Below, piece by piece: positions 10,689-19,797 of a stretch of DNA of 64,000 nucleotides. The notes beneath the pieces were generated by a model. It was not told the origin of the DNA and did not search any database. It saw nothing but the letters and a program-made list of their open reading frames with translations. The position numbers and the translations under genes are program-made. Position 1 is the first letter of the stretch, and each line of letters starts with the position of its first letter. Source of the stretch: Sinorhizobium terangae (GTDB taxonomy: Bacteria; Pseudomonadota; Alphaproteobacteria; Rhizobiales; Rhizobiaceae); the NCBI RefSeq assembly GCF_009601505.1, contig NZ_WITC01000126.1, forward strand, positions 1 to 64,000, in the 5' to 3' direction.

Positions 10689-10958
10689 TCAAACTGCTTT
10701 CTTGTCGCAGTGTGCCCACTTGAAGAAGCCTCTTAAGGGCTCGACTGCGTGCGGCACGTCACGCGCATCGAAGCAATAGAACATTCCGCGTTGTGGCTGA
10801 ATGCGGAACTCTTCTCCATTTTTATTGAACACAAGAGCGCCTCCCTCGTTTTCACCCAATGTCTCGGCGAACAGAAGGCCAGTCACAGGATTGGTATCTA
10901 GCTGAATGTATCCATTAGCAATGGGTGCGCCCGCCGCCGAGGCACGCACCTCGATCAT
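10689..10958 (-). CDS. small hypothetical protein, possible partial 2OG-Fe(II)/cupin-like domain
   Basis: 89 residues. Its ATG overlaps the stop of the upstream lysR gene (ATGA), and it is followed 93 bases later by acdS, so it sits inside an operon. The end reads RGMFYCFDARDVPHAVEPLRG, which resembles the distal His and Arg part of prolyl-4-hydroxylase-type oxygenases or a cupin strand. The first metal-binding HxD is absent, so it may be the C-terminal piece of a larger gene or a small stand-alone protein. The function is unknown; the tie to ACC metabolism is only by position. Confidence 0.55.
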   Translation of the reverse strand: MIEVRASAAGAPIANGYIQLDTNPVTGLLFAETLGENEGGALVFNKNGEEFRIQPQRGMFYCFDARDVPHAVEPLRGFFKWAHCDKKAV

Positions 10959-11968
10959 TCAGTCTCGGCCCCTTTTGATTTCGTATTCGGCCCGCTCGGG
11001 CCGGGCCGCGCTGCCGCAGCGATTTCGTGGCGGAGCCAACGATGTTCCCGGTCGCGATGGGAACGCTCGTGCCAGATCAACGCAACCTCGTAGGGCGCCA
11101 AGTCCACGGGGGGATCGACAATCGCGAGCGGCAGCATGGCGGCGATCCGAGTCGCAACGCGATGCGGGACGACTAGTATTAAGTCAGTTGCCGCGATCAC
11201 TACAGCCGCCGTCAGCACATTGGAGACCACTATTGGATGGCGATCCGACAGCCCCAGCTTGACCAGACCGTCATAGACCTGACCGAATCGCTCATTGGAG
11301 TGGGAGACGATGGAGGCATGGCGCAACGCAGCAAAAGTCCGGATATTCCATTCTTGCTCCAGGGCTGGGTGGTCGTGGCGTAGCAGGCAAGCGAATCGGT
11401 CGTCGTAGAGCTTGCGCCGCAAGAAGCCGGCCGGTGCGGCATCGATCTGCCCGACGGCTAAATCGATGTCACCGTGTTCCAGCCGGCGCAGTGTACCTTC
11501 CAAGAGTGGATGGGTAACAATGTCGAGATGAGGCGCACACTCGCGCAGGCGCGGCAATAGACGCGGCAGCACTACCAACCCTTGGTGATCGGAAATCGCG
11601 ATTGTTGCCTTCCAGCGCATGTCTCTTGGCTCAAAGCTGCGATTTACCATCTCGCGGATCGCCTTCAACACCGACGGCAGCATTTTGGCCAAGCGTTCGG
11701 CCTGTGGCGTGCGGATCAGGCCGCCCGAGCCGCGAACCAGAAGATCATCATCAAACATGCCACGCAGCCTTGACAAGGCTCGGCTCATTGCCGGTTGACT
11801 TCGGCCCATGTGTTGGGCCGCATGCGTTACGTTGCGGTACTGCAGTAGCGCTTCGAGCTCCACCAGCAGGTTCAGGTCGATTGACGCAAGGTTCGGCATC
11901 TGCCGTTGCTGTTCGGCATCACTCTCACCGACGATCGCATGTGATTCCATCCTGGCGGGTTGATCCAT
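10955..11968 (-). CDS. LysR-family transcriptional regulator
   Basis: 337 residues. The winged helix-turn-helix is at about residues 30-88 (LNLLVELEALLQYRNVTHAA, then GRSQPAMSRALSRLR), followed by the periplasmic-binding-like effector domain (IAISDHQGLVVLPRLLPRLR onward). About 25 extra residues precede the usual LysR start, so the true start may be internal, near MPNLASIDLN. The gene overlaps the next frame by four bases and lies upstream of acdS, so it probably regulates ACC deaminase. The effector is not known. It is not NodD: the inducer-domain motifs differ. Confidence 0.9.
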   Translation of the reverse strand: MDQPARMESHAIVGESDAEQQRQMPNLASIDLNLLVELEALLQYRNVTHAAQHMGRSQPAMSRALSRLRGMFDDDLLVRGSGGLIRTPQAERLAKMLPSVLKAIREMVNRSFEPRDMRWKATIAISDHQGLVVLPRLLPRLRECAPHLDIVTHPLLEGTLRRLEHGDIDLAVGQIDAAPAGFLRRKLYDDRFACLLRHDHPALEQEWNIRTFAALRHASIVSHSNERFGQVYDGLVKLGLSDRHPIVVSNVLTAAVVIAATDLILVVPHRVATRIAAMLPLAIVDPPVDLAPYEVALIWHERSHRDREHRWLRHEIAAAARPGPSGPNTKSKGAETE

Positions 11969-13481
11969 GATTTCTTCTCCTCGGAGACTGATGTTCTCGG
12001 GCTAAATCCTCGGGGCCATCGTGAGAGGGATTAAAGAACCTTGTCTCGCGTAAGGATAACGAGCTGCGACCTGGTGAGACGCGCTTTGGCAATGACTTGC
12101 TGGAAGCGCCCGGCGCCGCCTCACCATTGCACGGGCGGCCAACACCTGATTGCGGCGGCGTCGCCGCAGTTGCCTTATCGATTTCGACGGCGCCTTCAAG
12201 ATGTTCATCCGGCTATGTCGGGTGCACGATCCTTTAGTCGGGCGCTGATATCTTGGGCGAGATTTGCTCGGCTTCGCGCTGCATGACAAACGAGGATCGT
12301 CGTGCCGGCCGCTGGTAGACGCCTCGAGATGCTTCGACTGTACCTTAGCCTTCACAAAGGGCTTGACTGCCAGTGCGGTCAAAGGCCGCGTCCGACGCAA
12401 GCGCAGGCGCTTCACGGCGTGCCGACTGAATTCATCCGCACGATAGCATGTCGTCTGCTCGCACTCCCATGACCTGCCCTGCAGATGGCGCTCATCGGCA
12501 CCATGATCGCGGTACAGTGGATGAGTGGCAAAACAGTATGCCCGAAAGATGCTCCTGTTAAACTCGATCATGAAGCCTGCCTGAGTTGACGTGAGGCCCG
12601 GATTGCCGATTATGTTCTCTGTGCAACAGTGCCTTTTGGGGCTGGCTCACCTGAATTTCCACTTATGCCTCCTGTATTTACCAACGCTTTCTAGTTGAAA
12701 TCCCCAAGAGTGGGAAAATGACTTTTCGCATGGCTGTCATCCATGCCATGGATACATCCGTGTTAATGCTCTAGCGATCCAATCGGCTCATTCGCTCGGC
12801 TGCAGACAACCAGGCGCAAAGGCCTCACCTTTGATGCTGAGGGGTTTGCATCGTCGCCACCCGCTCCTTGGCTGTCAGCAATTCGGCTCTGCTGACCACA
12901 GAGCGGGCACCGTTTCGTTACGCTTCCGCTAGAAAGAGTTCCCCGACCATATCTGAAGTGCATGATTGGATGTGCAGTTTGCATGGGGCGTGGAGGGCGG
13001 CGCGCAGTAGTGTTTTCCTTACCTTCCATCTACCGGAGAGATGCCATTGATGTATTCTGGAAAGTCTCAGCGCGCGCCACGTCCAAGCAAGATGATCCCA
13101 CCGGAACGGCGCGCTGGCGACGCCAAGGTGACGGCGGCGTCAGCGCACTCTGCCGACGAAGCGTGGATGCTTAGTACGCTGTGGCTTGGTTGCACTTCTA
13201 CCGGTGAAATGGTCGACGGCGATCGGCTGCACGCAAAGTGGTGCGGTCACGTCGCAGTCGATGCTCTACAGAACGCAGGGAACCTGACACGATGTGAACG
13301 TCTGTGCGTCTCTGCATGCCGCGGTATAGGAACGAGCTCGGTCGCGCAATGATGTCTATAGTTGTGCACCATCGTCACTGCCTTAGCAAAGGCAAGCGAC
13401 CCAGCTGCTGCTCTCCCTTGTCGTTGCATAGGCTGGCGCAGAAAAACGCCGAGTCCTATCCGGCGATAGAGTTTACTGTTT
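11969..13481. other. 1.5 kb with no recognisable gene
   Basis: Several open frames of 60-190 codons occur on both strands, the longest on the minus strand at 12002-12571. They are rich in Arg, Ser and His, lack family motifs, and have no good ribosome sites. The stretch looks like decayed accessory DNA between the acdS operon and nodD. I saw no nod box consensus here. Confidence 0.5.
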
Positions 13482-13496
13482 GGATGTCAAACATCC
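13482..13496. promoter_or_regulatory. palindrome in front of nodD, possible LysR-type operator
   Basis: GGATGT-CAA-ACATCC is a perfect 6-3-6 inverted repeat ending 21 bases before the nodD ATG. It contains the GATG and CATC half-site elements seen in nod boxes, but it is not a full nod box. Autoregulation is an inference. Confidence 0.4.
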
Positions 13497-13517
13497 CCAC
13501 TGCGGATACACCAGAGC

Positions 13518-14468
13518 ATGCGTTTTAAGGGCCTTGATCTCAATCTCCTTGTCGCGCTCGACGCTCTGATGACCGAACGAAGCGTCACAGTAGCGGCACG
13601 CAGCGTCAAGCTCAGTCAACCGGCCATGAGCTCTGCTCTCGCCCGGCTACGCACCTATTTCGGCGACGAGCTGTTTACAATGCAGGGCCGCGAACTCATC
13701 CCAACACCACGTGCTGAAGCCCTTGCTCCCGCAGTCCGCGACGCCCTGCAGCACATCCAGTTTTCCATCATTTCCTGGGACATGTTCAACCCGGCCGCGT
13801 CGCAGCGCCGTTTCAGGATCATCCTGTCCGATTTCATGCTGCTTGTGTTCTTTGAGAAGGTTGTAAAGCGTGTGGCGCGGGAAGCTCCCGGTGTCGGTTT
13901 CGAGCTGCTATTTCTCGATGGCGATCCCAATGAACTGCTGCGACGCGGTGAACTCGATTTTCTGATCATGCCGGAACTGTATATGTCGAACGAGCATCCC
14001 AAAGCGGAACTGTTCGATGAGACACTCGTCTGCGTGGGCTGCCCCGAGAACCAGCAGCTAACGCGACAGCTTTCCTTGGAAGGCTATGTGTCGATGGGGC
14101 ATGTTGCAGGCACGTTCGGATGGACGCTGAAGCCACCCATCGAAGAATCGTTATTGCTCGAGCATCGTCTCCAGAGACGCATCGAGGTGGCCGCGCCCGG
14201 GTTTAGCTCGCTACCGTCGTTGCTGTCAGGCACCGATCGTATAGCCACCATACCCTTTCGGCTCGCCCGTTATTTTGCAAAGACAATGCCCCTACAGATC
14301 GTCGAGCTTCCGCTGCAAATTCCAGCATTCACCATGGCTGTCCAGTGGCCCGCCCTCCACAATAAGGATCAGGCAAGCATCTGGATGCGCGAGATTCTGT
14401 TACAAGAGGCTGCCCCCACGGCTGCTCCGAATAGCACCGCCGGAAGTCTTGAGCCCAAACAGACTTGA
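13518..14468 (+). CDS. nodD: NodD-type LysR regulator of nodulation genes
   Basis: 316 residues. The start [20 protein letters not shown] and the helix-turn-helix ([20 protein letters not shown]) are those of NodD. So are the later stretches [33 protein letters not shown] and the C-terminal [20 protein letters not shown]. NodD binds nod boxes and activates Nod-factor genes in response to plant flavonoids. No nodABC genes or nod box lie next to it in this window, so it is a detached copy such as nodD2. Some residues differ from the commonest NodD consensus, for example [10 protein letters not shown]; whether it responds to flavonoids or acts as a repressor cannot be told. Confidence 0.93.
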   Translation: MRFKGLDLNLLVALDALMTERSVTVAARSVKLSQPAMSSALARLRTYFGDELFTMQGRELIPTPRAEALAPAVRDALQHIQFSIISWDMFNPAASQRRFRIILSDFMLLVFFEKVVKRVAREAPGVGFELLFLDGDPNELLRRGELDFLIMPELYMSNEHPKAELFDETLVCVGCPENQQLTRQLSLEGYVSMGHVAGTFGWTLKPPIEESLLLEHRLQRRIEVAAPGFSSLPSLLSGTDRIATIPFRLARYFAKTMPLQIVELPLQIPAFTMAVQWPALHNKDQASIWMREILLQEAAPTAAPNSTAGSLEPKQT

Positions 14469-15081
14469 GGAACGCACTTTCATCGTATCGAGCGCTAACC
14501 GCGTGCGCATTCGGTCTGTAAAGTTGAGTTACGCCATGGAAAGGCACCTAATGGGTGCTTCGATTGACCAGACCTTGAACGGTTCTAGACTCTCATGGTG
14601 CGCTAGATGTCACCGCCGATGGCGAGTCTTACCTTGATTGCGCGTAATGCAGCCATCCAACGCTGTCGGATTGTCGACGTCATTCCCTTCACTAAGTCGA
14701 GGTAGGCCCGGGTCTCACTGTATCCCTACGGTGACGGTCGCCTTACTGAGATGGCCTGAAGGCTGCAAGTCCTAGCGCAAGCACTTCTCTATGCGGCGGT
14801 TGTGGTCAAGTGCTTTCGAGCTTGCGTTCCGGCCGGCTTGGATGTTCTTCGCGGGGTCTTGCTTCTCTTCGGGATCGGCACCTTGGCCCTCCCACCATGG
14901 GATCGGAAGAATGAAGCGGTCCAATCTAGGAGACGTCCTGACCGCAACTGCTGCGACCGGCACAGTGCTTGCAACGAACTCACCTCATCCATCGCCCCGC
15001 GAAGGACATCCACACCACCGGGGGCGGAATATCATCACCTCCTCTGTTCGGTCTCGAGACGCCAGGCTCGGCGCGGAGCCC
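14469..15081. other. intergenic stretch after nodD
   Basis: No convincing coding frame. Open frames at 14.8-15.2 kb overlap each other on both strands and have no motif. They probably represent decayed insertion-sequence DNA adjoining the IS110 remnant. Confidence 0.45.
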
Positions 15082-15430
15082 TCAATCAGCGCAGCGTTGA
15101 GCCGGGCCAGGACCGTCTTTTCTGCTCCAGCAAAACTCCGTTTCGTCACTCCACATGCGATGCATGATTACCGTCAGTCGGCGGCCAAGCGCGACGACCG
15201 CTCTCTTGAGGCCACGTCTCCTAGCGACATTCATCGCCCAGGCCTTTAGCCACGACCATTTCTTTACGCGCGTCAACAGCACCTGCGCTGCTTCATAGAC
15301 CAAAGTGCGCAGCATCGCGTCGCCGGCAAGCGAAACATGACCGATGCGACAGCTCTCCCCCGACTGGTTGAGCACCGGCGTCAGCCCTAGAGCCGGGCCC
15401 ACTGCCTTGAAATGCTTGAAAGCACAGCGT
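15082..15430 (-). pseudogene. IS110-family transposase, C-terminal remnant
   Basis: The minus-strand reading contains VGPALGLTPVLNQSGES, then RIGHVSLAGDAMLRTLVYEA, and ends near MHRMWSDETEFCWS. This is the Transposase_20 domain of IS110/IS116/IS902 transposases. The N-terminal DEDD domain is missing and upstream sequence passes into another frame, so it is a truncated remnant. Confidence 0.8.
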
Positions 15431-15533
15431 CATGTTGACAAAGTCACTCACGGTCGGCCGGTTAAATGGTGACGAGCCCATCAGATCTGAAAATATTTGA
15501 TTCTTCTGTTGCCTTCACGTGTTGCTAGCGTGT

Positions 15534-16901
15534 TCAGTCCGCCGCAGTCAGGCGATTCTTGATGGGAAGTACGTCAGGCAGTGGACCGGGTTTCAGAATC
15601 ATTGCCTTCAGCGCCTCGCACGAGATCTCGTCTAGCACTGTGGTGACAAGCTCGTCGAACTTAGCGATAAGTTCGGCGTCGGTCAGCGGATCGTTGGGGT
15701 CGCCCTTTCGGGTTTCCTGATGATGCTCCAGCACCATTCCATCATTCAACTCCACCCGAAGTCGGGCTTGGCGACGGCGGGGGTAGAGCGCGGCGATTTC
15801 AGGGTCTTCGATCACCATCACTCGGGGCATGAAGGCACGGATCTCTTGGTTAACCAGCACCTCCGGGGTGAAGGCGGCTCGCCGCACACCGCCAAGCATC
15901 AGCAGGGCTGCGGAGCAGTACTGCAGACTAAACCGCGCGTCGCGAGCACTTTCCACATGCAGTCGATCGCAGATCGACTTGGTGGGACCATAGCCGCGCA
16001 CCGTGATACTTTTCACATCTTGACGGGAAAAGCCATGCTGGCCCTGCATCACGATCAGGCCATCAAGCGTCGGGAATATATGGCCGCAACAGCCGTGGTT
16101 CTTGAAGGTCATGCGCGTGATAGGCGTCCAGTCGCCTAGCCCCTCCAGCCCTACGTCCCAATTTCCGGTGCAGTCACTGGTAGCGGCGGCATAGCCATGG
16201 GGCGCGTGCAGGCTGTTGAGCGATCCCGTGATCCCCGCCGCGGCCGCCAATCCTGCCAATACCCCTGCATCAGCTGCATGGCCCGAATGCATGGGCTTGG
16301 TCACCCCTTCGCCCTGCAGATTCTCCTGATGGCCTCCGGCGAAGCTCGTGGCAATGGCGATCGCGTGGGCGATGGTCTCGGCAGTACCACCCATGAGCAT
16401 TGCGGTGGAAACGGCAGCGCTGATAGTCCCCACTGTCGCGGTGATGTGCCAATTGCGGTAATGGCTAGGTTGCAACGCCATGGCGATGCGACAGCCCACC
16501 TCAAAGCCGCCTATAACAGCGCGTAGGAACTGTTCCTGTGTAGCGCCCACATCCTGAGCGACAGCCAGTGCGGCGGAAATGGTCGGACTGCCTGGATGAT
16601 AGCCACCATCGCGGAAGATGTCGTCAAACTCGGCCGTGTGACTGGCCGTGCCGTTGAGCATGGCGGCATGACGCGGAGCTCCTGTACCACCGTCAACGTA
16701 GGAGACAGCGCAGCCCTTGCCGCGTTCCGATGCCATCGCTGCGGCTAACATCAGCGCTGGGCCATTTGCGCAGCCCGGAATCAAAGCGGCGAACCAGTCA
16801 AGCACGGAGCGGCGGGCGTGATGCTCCACCTCCGCAGTTAAGGGACAGGTGGTCCAGTCCACTGCCGCAGCGGCGAGAATAGTGAGAGGGTTCGCAATCA
16901 T
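15534..16901 (-). CDS. MmgE/PrpD family protein
   Basis: 455 residues matching the MmgE/PrpD (2-methylcitrate dehydratase / cis-aconitate decarboxylase) fold across the full usual length. Features include LNGTASHTAEFDD near residue 80, GGFEVGCRIAMAL, LQGEGVTKPMHSGHAADAGV, the MTFKNHGCCGHIFPTLDG region, and the C-terminal lid domain with LTDAELIAKF. The family includes dehydratases, decarboxylases and epimerases acting on small carboxylic acids, so the reaction cannot be named. It stands alone, without prpB or prpC neighbours, next to the nif tail. No NifA or sigma-54 site was found upstream. Confidence 0.88.
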   Translation of the reverse strand: MIANPLTILAAAAVDWTTCPLTAEVEHHARRSVLDWFAALIPGCANGPALMLAAAMASERGKGCAVSYVDGGTGAPRHAAMLNGTASHTAEFDDIFRDGGYHPGSPTISAALAVAQDVGATQEQFLRAVIGGFEVGCRIAMALQPSHYRNWHITATVGTISAAVSTAMLMGGTAETIAHAIAIATSFAGGHQENLQGEGVTKPMHSGHAADAGVLAGLAAAAGITGSLNSLHAPHGYAAATSDCTGNWDVGLEGLGDWTPITRMTFKNHGCCGHIFPTLDGLIVMQGQHGFSRQDVKSITVRGYGPTKSICDRLHVESARDARFSLQYCSAALLMLGGVRRAAFTPEVLVNQEIRAFMPRVMVIEDPEIAALYPRRRQARLRVELNDGMVLEHHQETRKGDPNDPLTDAELIAKFDELVTTVLDEISCEALKAMILKPGPLPDVLPIKNRLTAAD

Positions 16902-17198
16902 TCTTCAGTTCCTTATTGTACCGCATGCCGGAAGGCGCTTCCGAACGGGCTGCAACAAAGGCCAAAGGTTTGGAGCAGTGACACCCGCGGTCCTCACCGG
17001 ACGGATACGTCTCACTTTGCCGTTCCCTCGAGCTCTGTGGGTCAAGTTCAGCAAATTGGGGCGGCAGCCGCGGCAGCGGCAAGACGGTGAGCGTCTGCTC
17101 GACGGTTTCGTAGAACCCTCAGCACACTATCCCAGGCATTGCATCCCTGATCCAGGAGGACCGGCGCGCGTGATACCTTTTTTTGAACGCATTTTCCG

Positions 17199-17480
17199 TC
17201 AACCTTGTCCGCGCGGGCTGGCCTCGCCAAATGCCAAGCCTTGGTTTTCTTTAGTTGCGCGAGTTGAAAAGACCCAAATGCTCAGTCCTTTGGACATCTT
17301 TGCGACCGCAGCGAGACAGACTAGAAGGAAGACGCTTCCGATATAAGCTACCTGAAGAAGCAGCGAATAAGCGAGTGTCGTAACAAACAAGCTGCGAGCG
17401 GGATGCGAGACAACATACATAGCAAGTGCATTGGTGCACAGGAGCAAGCAAAAGATGGGAGGAAAGGTTCTGAAGGGCAC
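17199..17480 (-). CDS. SyrA/ExoX-like exopolysaccharide repressor, copy 2
   Basis: 93 residues with a GTG start, preceded by AGGAGAACCAC. Two hydrophobic segments (PIFCLLLCTNALAMYVV and the SLLLQVAYIGSVFLLVCLAA stretch) match the SyrA family of small membrane proteins that modulate exopolysaccharide synthesis in rhizobia. It resembles the copy at 18305-18535 in sequence, start codon and ribosome site. The C-terminal tail after residue 60 is unrelated to that copy. It lies downstream of the second DUF269 gene and a decayed DUF683 gene. Confidence 0.6.
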   Translation of the reverse strand: MPFRTFPPIFCLLLCTNALAMYVVSHPARSLFVTTLAYSLLLQVAYIGSVFLLVCLAAVAKMSKGLSIWVFSTRATKENQGLAFGEASPRGQG

Positions 17481-17539
17481 CGTGGTTCTCCTGGTTCTTC
17501 TGCTGAATGGTCCCCTCAGCAGCGTCTAACTGAGTAAGG

Positions 17540-17697
17540 CCCAATGTTTTTTCGGGCGATGGCCACGCTCCAGTCGGTTGCAAAACCCTAGGCAAGGTCG
17601 TGCCAATCCAGCTTGCAGTTCCAGCACGCGACTGCAGCTTTCGAACCGTCTTCTTGGTGTCTTCAGGCTCTGGCGTCTCCTCGAACATAGGCTTCAT
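17540..17697 (-). pseudogene. decayed DUF683 (CCE_0567-type) nif-associated gene
   Basis: The ATG overlaps the stop of the DUF269 gene (ATGA), the usual nif arrangement. The frame reads EDTKKTVRKLQSRAGTA. After a frameshift it continues as KLDWHDLA, a stop codon, then GFATDWS, matching the KMDLHDLAEGLPTDWE core of DUF683 proteins. A frameshift and a stop within 50 codons make it non-functional. A longer 148-codon frame from the same ATG is open only by chance. Confidence 0.6.
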
Positions 17698-18182
17698 AAC
17701 GCCCGTGCTACGTCCGGATAAGCTTCGATGACTCGGGCCGCATCGTTGACCAGCTTCGCGCCTGCATTGGCGAGTTTGCGCAGAGTACTGAAGCCAAACC
17801 GGTGAACATCACGCAGCGTTTTCGACAGAATGACCAGCCGTCTGGTTGTAAAAAGCACGCGCCCGAAGCCCTCCTGGTTGATTTCCATGGTCCGCAATAC
17901 CAGCAGACCGGAGCGCTCCTCGATAGCGACACCGACGGCACGGTAAAAAACGTCGAGCCTCCACAGAACGCCCGGATCGGGATCGCCAATGACTGGAATC
18001 GCACAGCGGGTTTCTTCAGGGACGGTAAAGTCGGCGAGCAGTTCAGTGTCGCACTTTTCCTTCCACGACCCATAGGAATCCTGGGCGCGAATCAACCGCA
18101 CCAGGCACCTTATGAAAGGATTGGCAACGGCCTTGTTGTCGCCAAGAACCGGGATAACAGTGGGATCCGTTAGTGTTGCCAT
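17694..18182 (-). CDS. NifX-associated nitrogen fixation protein (DUF269), copy 2
   Basis: 162 residues, full length for the DUF269 family that follows nifX in most nif operons. It is clearly paralogous to the copy at 20776-21264 (shared LVRLIRAQDSYG, IPVIGDPDPGVLWR, EGFGRVLFTTRRLV, RDVHRFGFSTLRKLA). The role is accessory to FeMo-cofactor assembly; the biochemical activity is undefined. Just upstream, 18183-18220 keeps a relic of the nifX 3' end (KDED-stop, same TGAACGATG junction), so this copy arose by duplication of a nifX-DUF269 segment. The residues differ considerably from copy 1, which argues for an old duplication or import from a related plasmid. Confidence 0.88.
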   Translation of the reverse strand: MATLTDPTVIPVLGDNKAVANPFIRCLVRLIRAQDSYGSWKEKCDTELLADFTVPEETRCAIPVIGDPDPGVLWRLDVFYRAVGVAIEERSGLLVLRTMEINQEGFGRVLFTTRRLVILSKTLRDVHRFGFSTLRKLANAGAKLVNDAARVIEAYPDVARAL

Positions 18183-18304
18183 CGTTCAGTCCTCATCCTT
18201 CACGCACCTTTGCTCTTCTATCGATGTGGGCATAGGGCACCGTTCGATGCTAATGCGAGCTCACCGCCGCTCCACCATGCAAAATGTGCTTCCAGCCATG
18301 CGCA

Positions 18305-18535
18305 CTAGGAATAGTCAGAGCCACGCCTTCTTTGGCTGGTCCCTTCGACAGCTCTCCTGTTGCACCAAGCCCGCCAAACCAGCAAAAGTACGCTTGCGAA
18401 GTAGGCAACTTGCAGAAGCAGCGCAGTGCCCAATGTCGCAATTATTACCCTGCGGATCGAATGTGAGATGAGGTAGACCCGTAGAGCGTTGGCGCATAGG
18501 ACCAATTGCAGAACGCGACGAAAAATTCTGAAAGG
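18305..18535 (-). CDS. SyrA/ExoX-like exopolysaccharide repressor, copy 1
   Basis: 76 residues from a GTG start with GGGAG ahead of it; the frame is open to a TTG at 18568 but the paralog at 17.2-17.5 kb supports the GTG. The VLCANALRVYLISHSIRR, ATLGTALLLQVAYFASVLL and VWRAW segments are typical of SyrA-type small membrane proteins. It lies 29 bases after fdxB and so is probably cotranscribed with the nif tail. This would link exopolysaccharide control to nitrogen fixation, an inference from position. Confidence 0.65.
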   Translation of the reverse strand, partial: PFRIFRRVLQLVLCANALRVYLISHSIRRVIIATLGTALLLQVAYFASVLLLVWRAWCNRRAVEGTSQRRRGSDYS

Positions 18536-18564
18536 CACCGCCGTTCTCCCGGTTCGTCCATCAG

Positions 18565-18882
18565 TCAAGCAACAATCGTGTCAGCCGCGACATGGGTTTG
18601 GCAGTTCTTCGGGCAGACGCGCGCGCAGGCTCCGCAGCCGATGCAGCGGCCGGCGTGGTCGACAACCATGATCATGCGACTGAGCTCGCCATCGAAGTCA
18701 TCGTCCTCGCCATCGCAGATACCGAGAATTTCACCCGATTCGTCGATGCCGTGCAGGTGCATGACCTCGCGCGAGCAGACCTTGAAGCAGCGGCCGCAAC
18801 CAATGCAGGTCTTGCCATCGATTGTCGTCAGATATTCCGGTATCCATGTCGAGCCGTCGCGGGTAACGAAATGACTTGCCAT
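18565..18882 (-). CDS. fdxB: nif-specific ferredoxin III
   Basis: 105 residues with two cluster-binding motifs, CIGCGRCFKVC and CIGCGACARVC, separated by an acidic insert (CDGEDDDFDGE) typical of FdxB (2x[4Fe-4S]) proteins of nif regions. ATG 18882 is preceded by GGAG. It is a likely electron carrier for nitrogenase or cofactor assembly. It follows a scar in which a nifH leader and a DUF269 3' end have been joined (19.2-19.3 kb), so its transcription may come from the degenerate sigma-54 promoter at 19300-19315. Confidence 0.92.
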   Translation of the reverse strand: MASHFVTRDGSTWIPEYLTTIDGKTCIGCGRCFKVCSREVMHLHGIDESGEILGICDGEDDDFDGELSRMIMVVDHAGRCIGCGACARVCPKNCQTHVAADTIVA

Positions 18883-19086
18883 TGTTAACTCTCCTGCGCA
18901 GCGGCCACCCGCAAAAAGCCTGGAATGTCTTGCAAGATCGGATATGACTTCATCCATCGAAAACGGTGCCGTCCGCTGTGGCTCCAATCTTGTTGTCCAG
19001 CTTGTCGGGGGTGGTCTGCTGATCATCGGCGGCCTATTGCAATAACTTACCAAGGCATTTTCGAGATTCAACGTTTGGAAGGTCGC

Positions 19087-19127
19087 GGCAGCGGGACCGG
19101 GGGATGGGGAGGAGTGGTCCCGCTGCC
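19087..19127. repeat. strong inverted repeat upstream of fdxB
   Basis: GGCAGCGGGACC and GGTCCCGCTGCC form 12-base arms around a 17-base loop. A shorter version of the same stem lies at 20678-20719 behind the first DUF269 gene. There is no T-run, so a simple intrinsic terminator is unlikely. Confidence 0.6.
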
Positions 19128-19189
19128 TGACGTCGGCTCCCCGTGGGGAACGGGAGCGCCGGCGGTTCGTCATCGCATGGTCGACCATC

Positions 19190-19237
19190 AGCCGCGTCAC
19201 TTCTGGATCCGCACACGATCTGATCTAGACCTGCCAT
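19190..19237 (-). pseudogene. nifH leader and first codons joined to a DUF269 3' end
   Basis: GAAAGCAACATGGCAGGTCT and the following DQI codons repeat the nifH start (27951-28841) nearly exactly. After eight codons the sequence passes into a relic of the DUF269 3' end (similar to 20776 and beyond). Essentially the whole nifHDKENX body is missing. This is the scar of a deletion inside a second nif copy. Confidence 0.65.
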
Positions 19238-19299
19238 GTTGCTTTCCTTCATTGGTACCCTACCGATCGCCAGCTATCGTCGCCTCTCAATGGAATGCC

Positions 19300-19315
19300 T
19301 TCAAGACTCATGCCA
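19300..19315 (-). promoter_or_regulatory. degenerate sigma-54 promoter of the truncated nifH copy
   Basis: TGGCATGAGTCTTGAA on the minus strand keeps GG and TTG at the right spacing. It closely resembles the promoters at 33706 and 60663. No exact TGT-N10-ACA site was found above it. Confidence 0.5.
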
Positions 19316-19797
19316 GTTGACTGCGTGAAACGGAAATTGCTGCGTCGGTGAAGGGGGAAGGACCGTGTCCCAGCGGCCCAAAGTCAGTCACGGCCCCATT
19401 TGCCACCTCTGTGCCGTCTGGCAACGAGGGGATGTTCGTGCCACCTGCCCGAGAAGAGCCTCAGAAGACCAATTGCGAGTCTTATCCAGTCATTTAGGCA
19501 GCAGCAGGTCGTCGAACACGCCGTGTCGCGGACGCGACAAACCCGACAGGGCCGCGTCCTCCCGTGTCGAATGCGATCGTCTTGAGCGGAGTTGTTGGCG
19601 AATTGGGCGAGCACGTCGCGCCAGGCAAATCTGGCCGGCAACCGGGAGATGTTTGAGCAACCCTTCACTATACCATGGTTGGCATAGTGCTTGCTGTGGA
19701 TCCGGGGCAGGCAAGCGGCAGGACCTTCGTCAGGGTGCTTGCCGCGATAACGGATATCTACAGGCTGGAGCGGAGCCCAGATGAGGAGCAGCAAGGA
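19316..19797. other. intergenic stretch, no gene recognised
   Basis: About 480 bases between the truncated nifH copy and the Ntn-hydrolase remnant. Frames are open on both strands (for example 19384-19794 minus), but they are Arg/Cys-rich and carry no motif. Confidence 0.4.

Noticed and set aside
12002-12571. 189-codon minus-strand frame rich in Arg/Ser/His
   Set aside because: Composition and lack of motifs suggest non-coding or decayed DNA.
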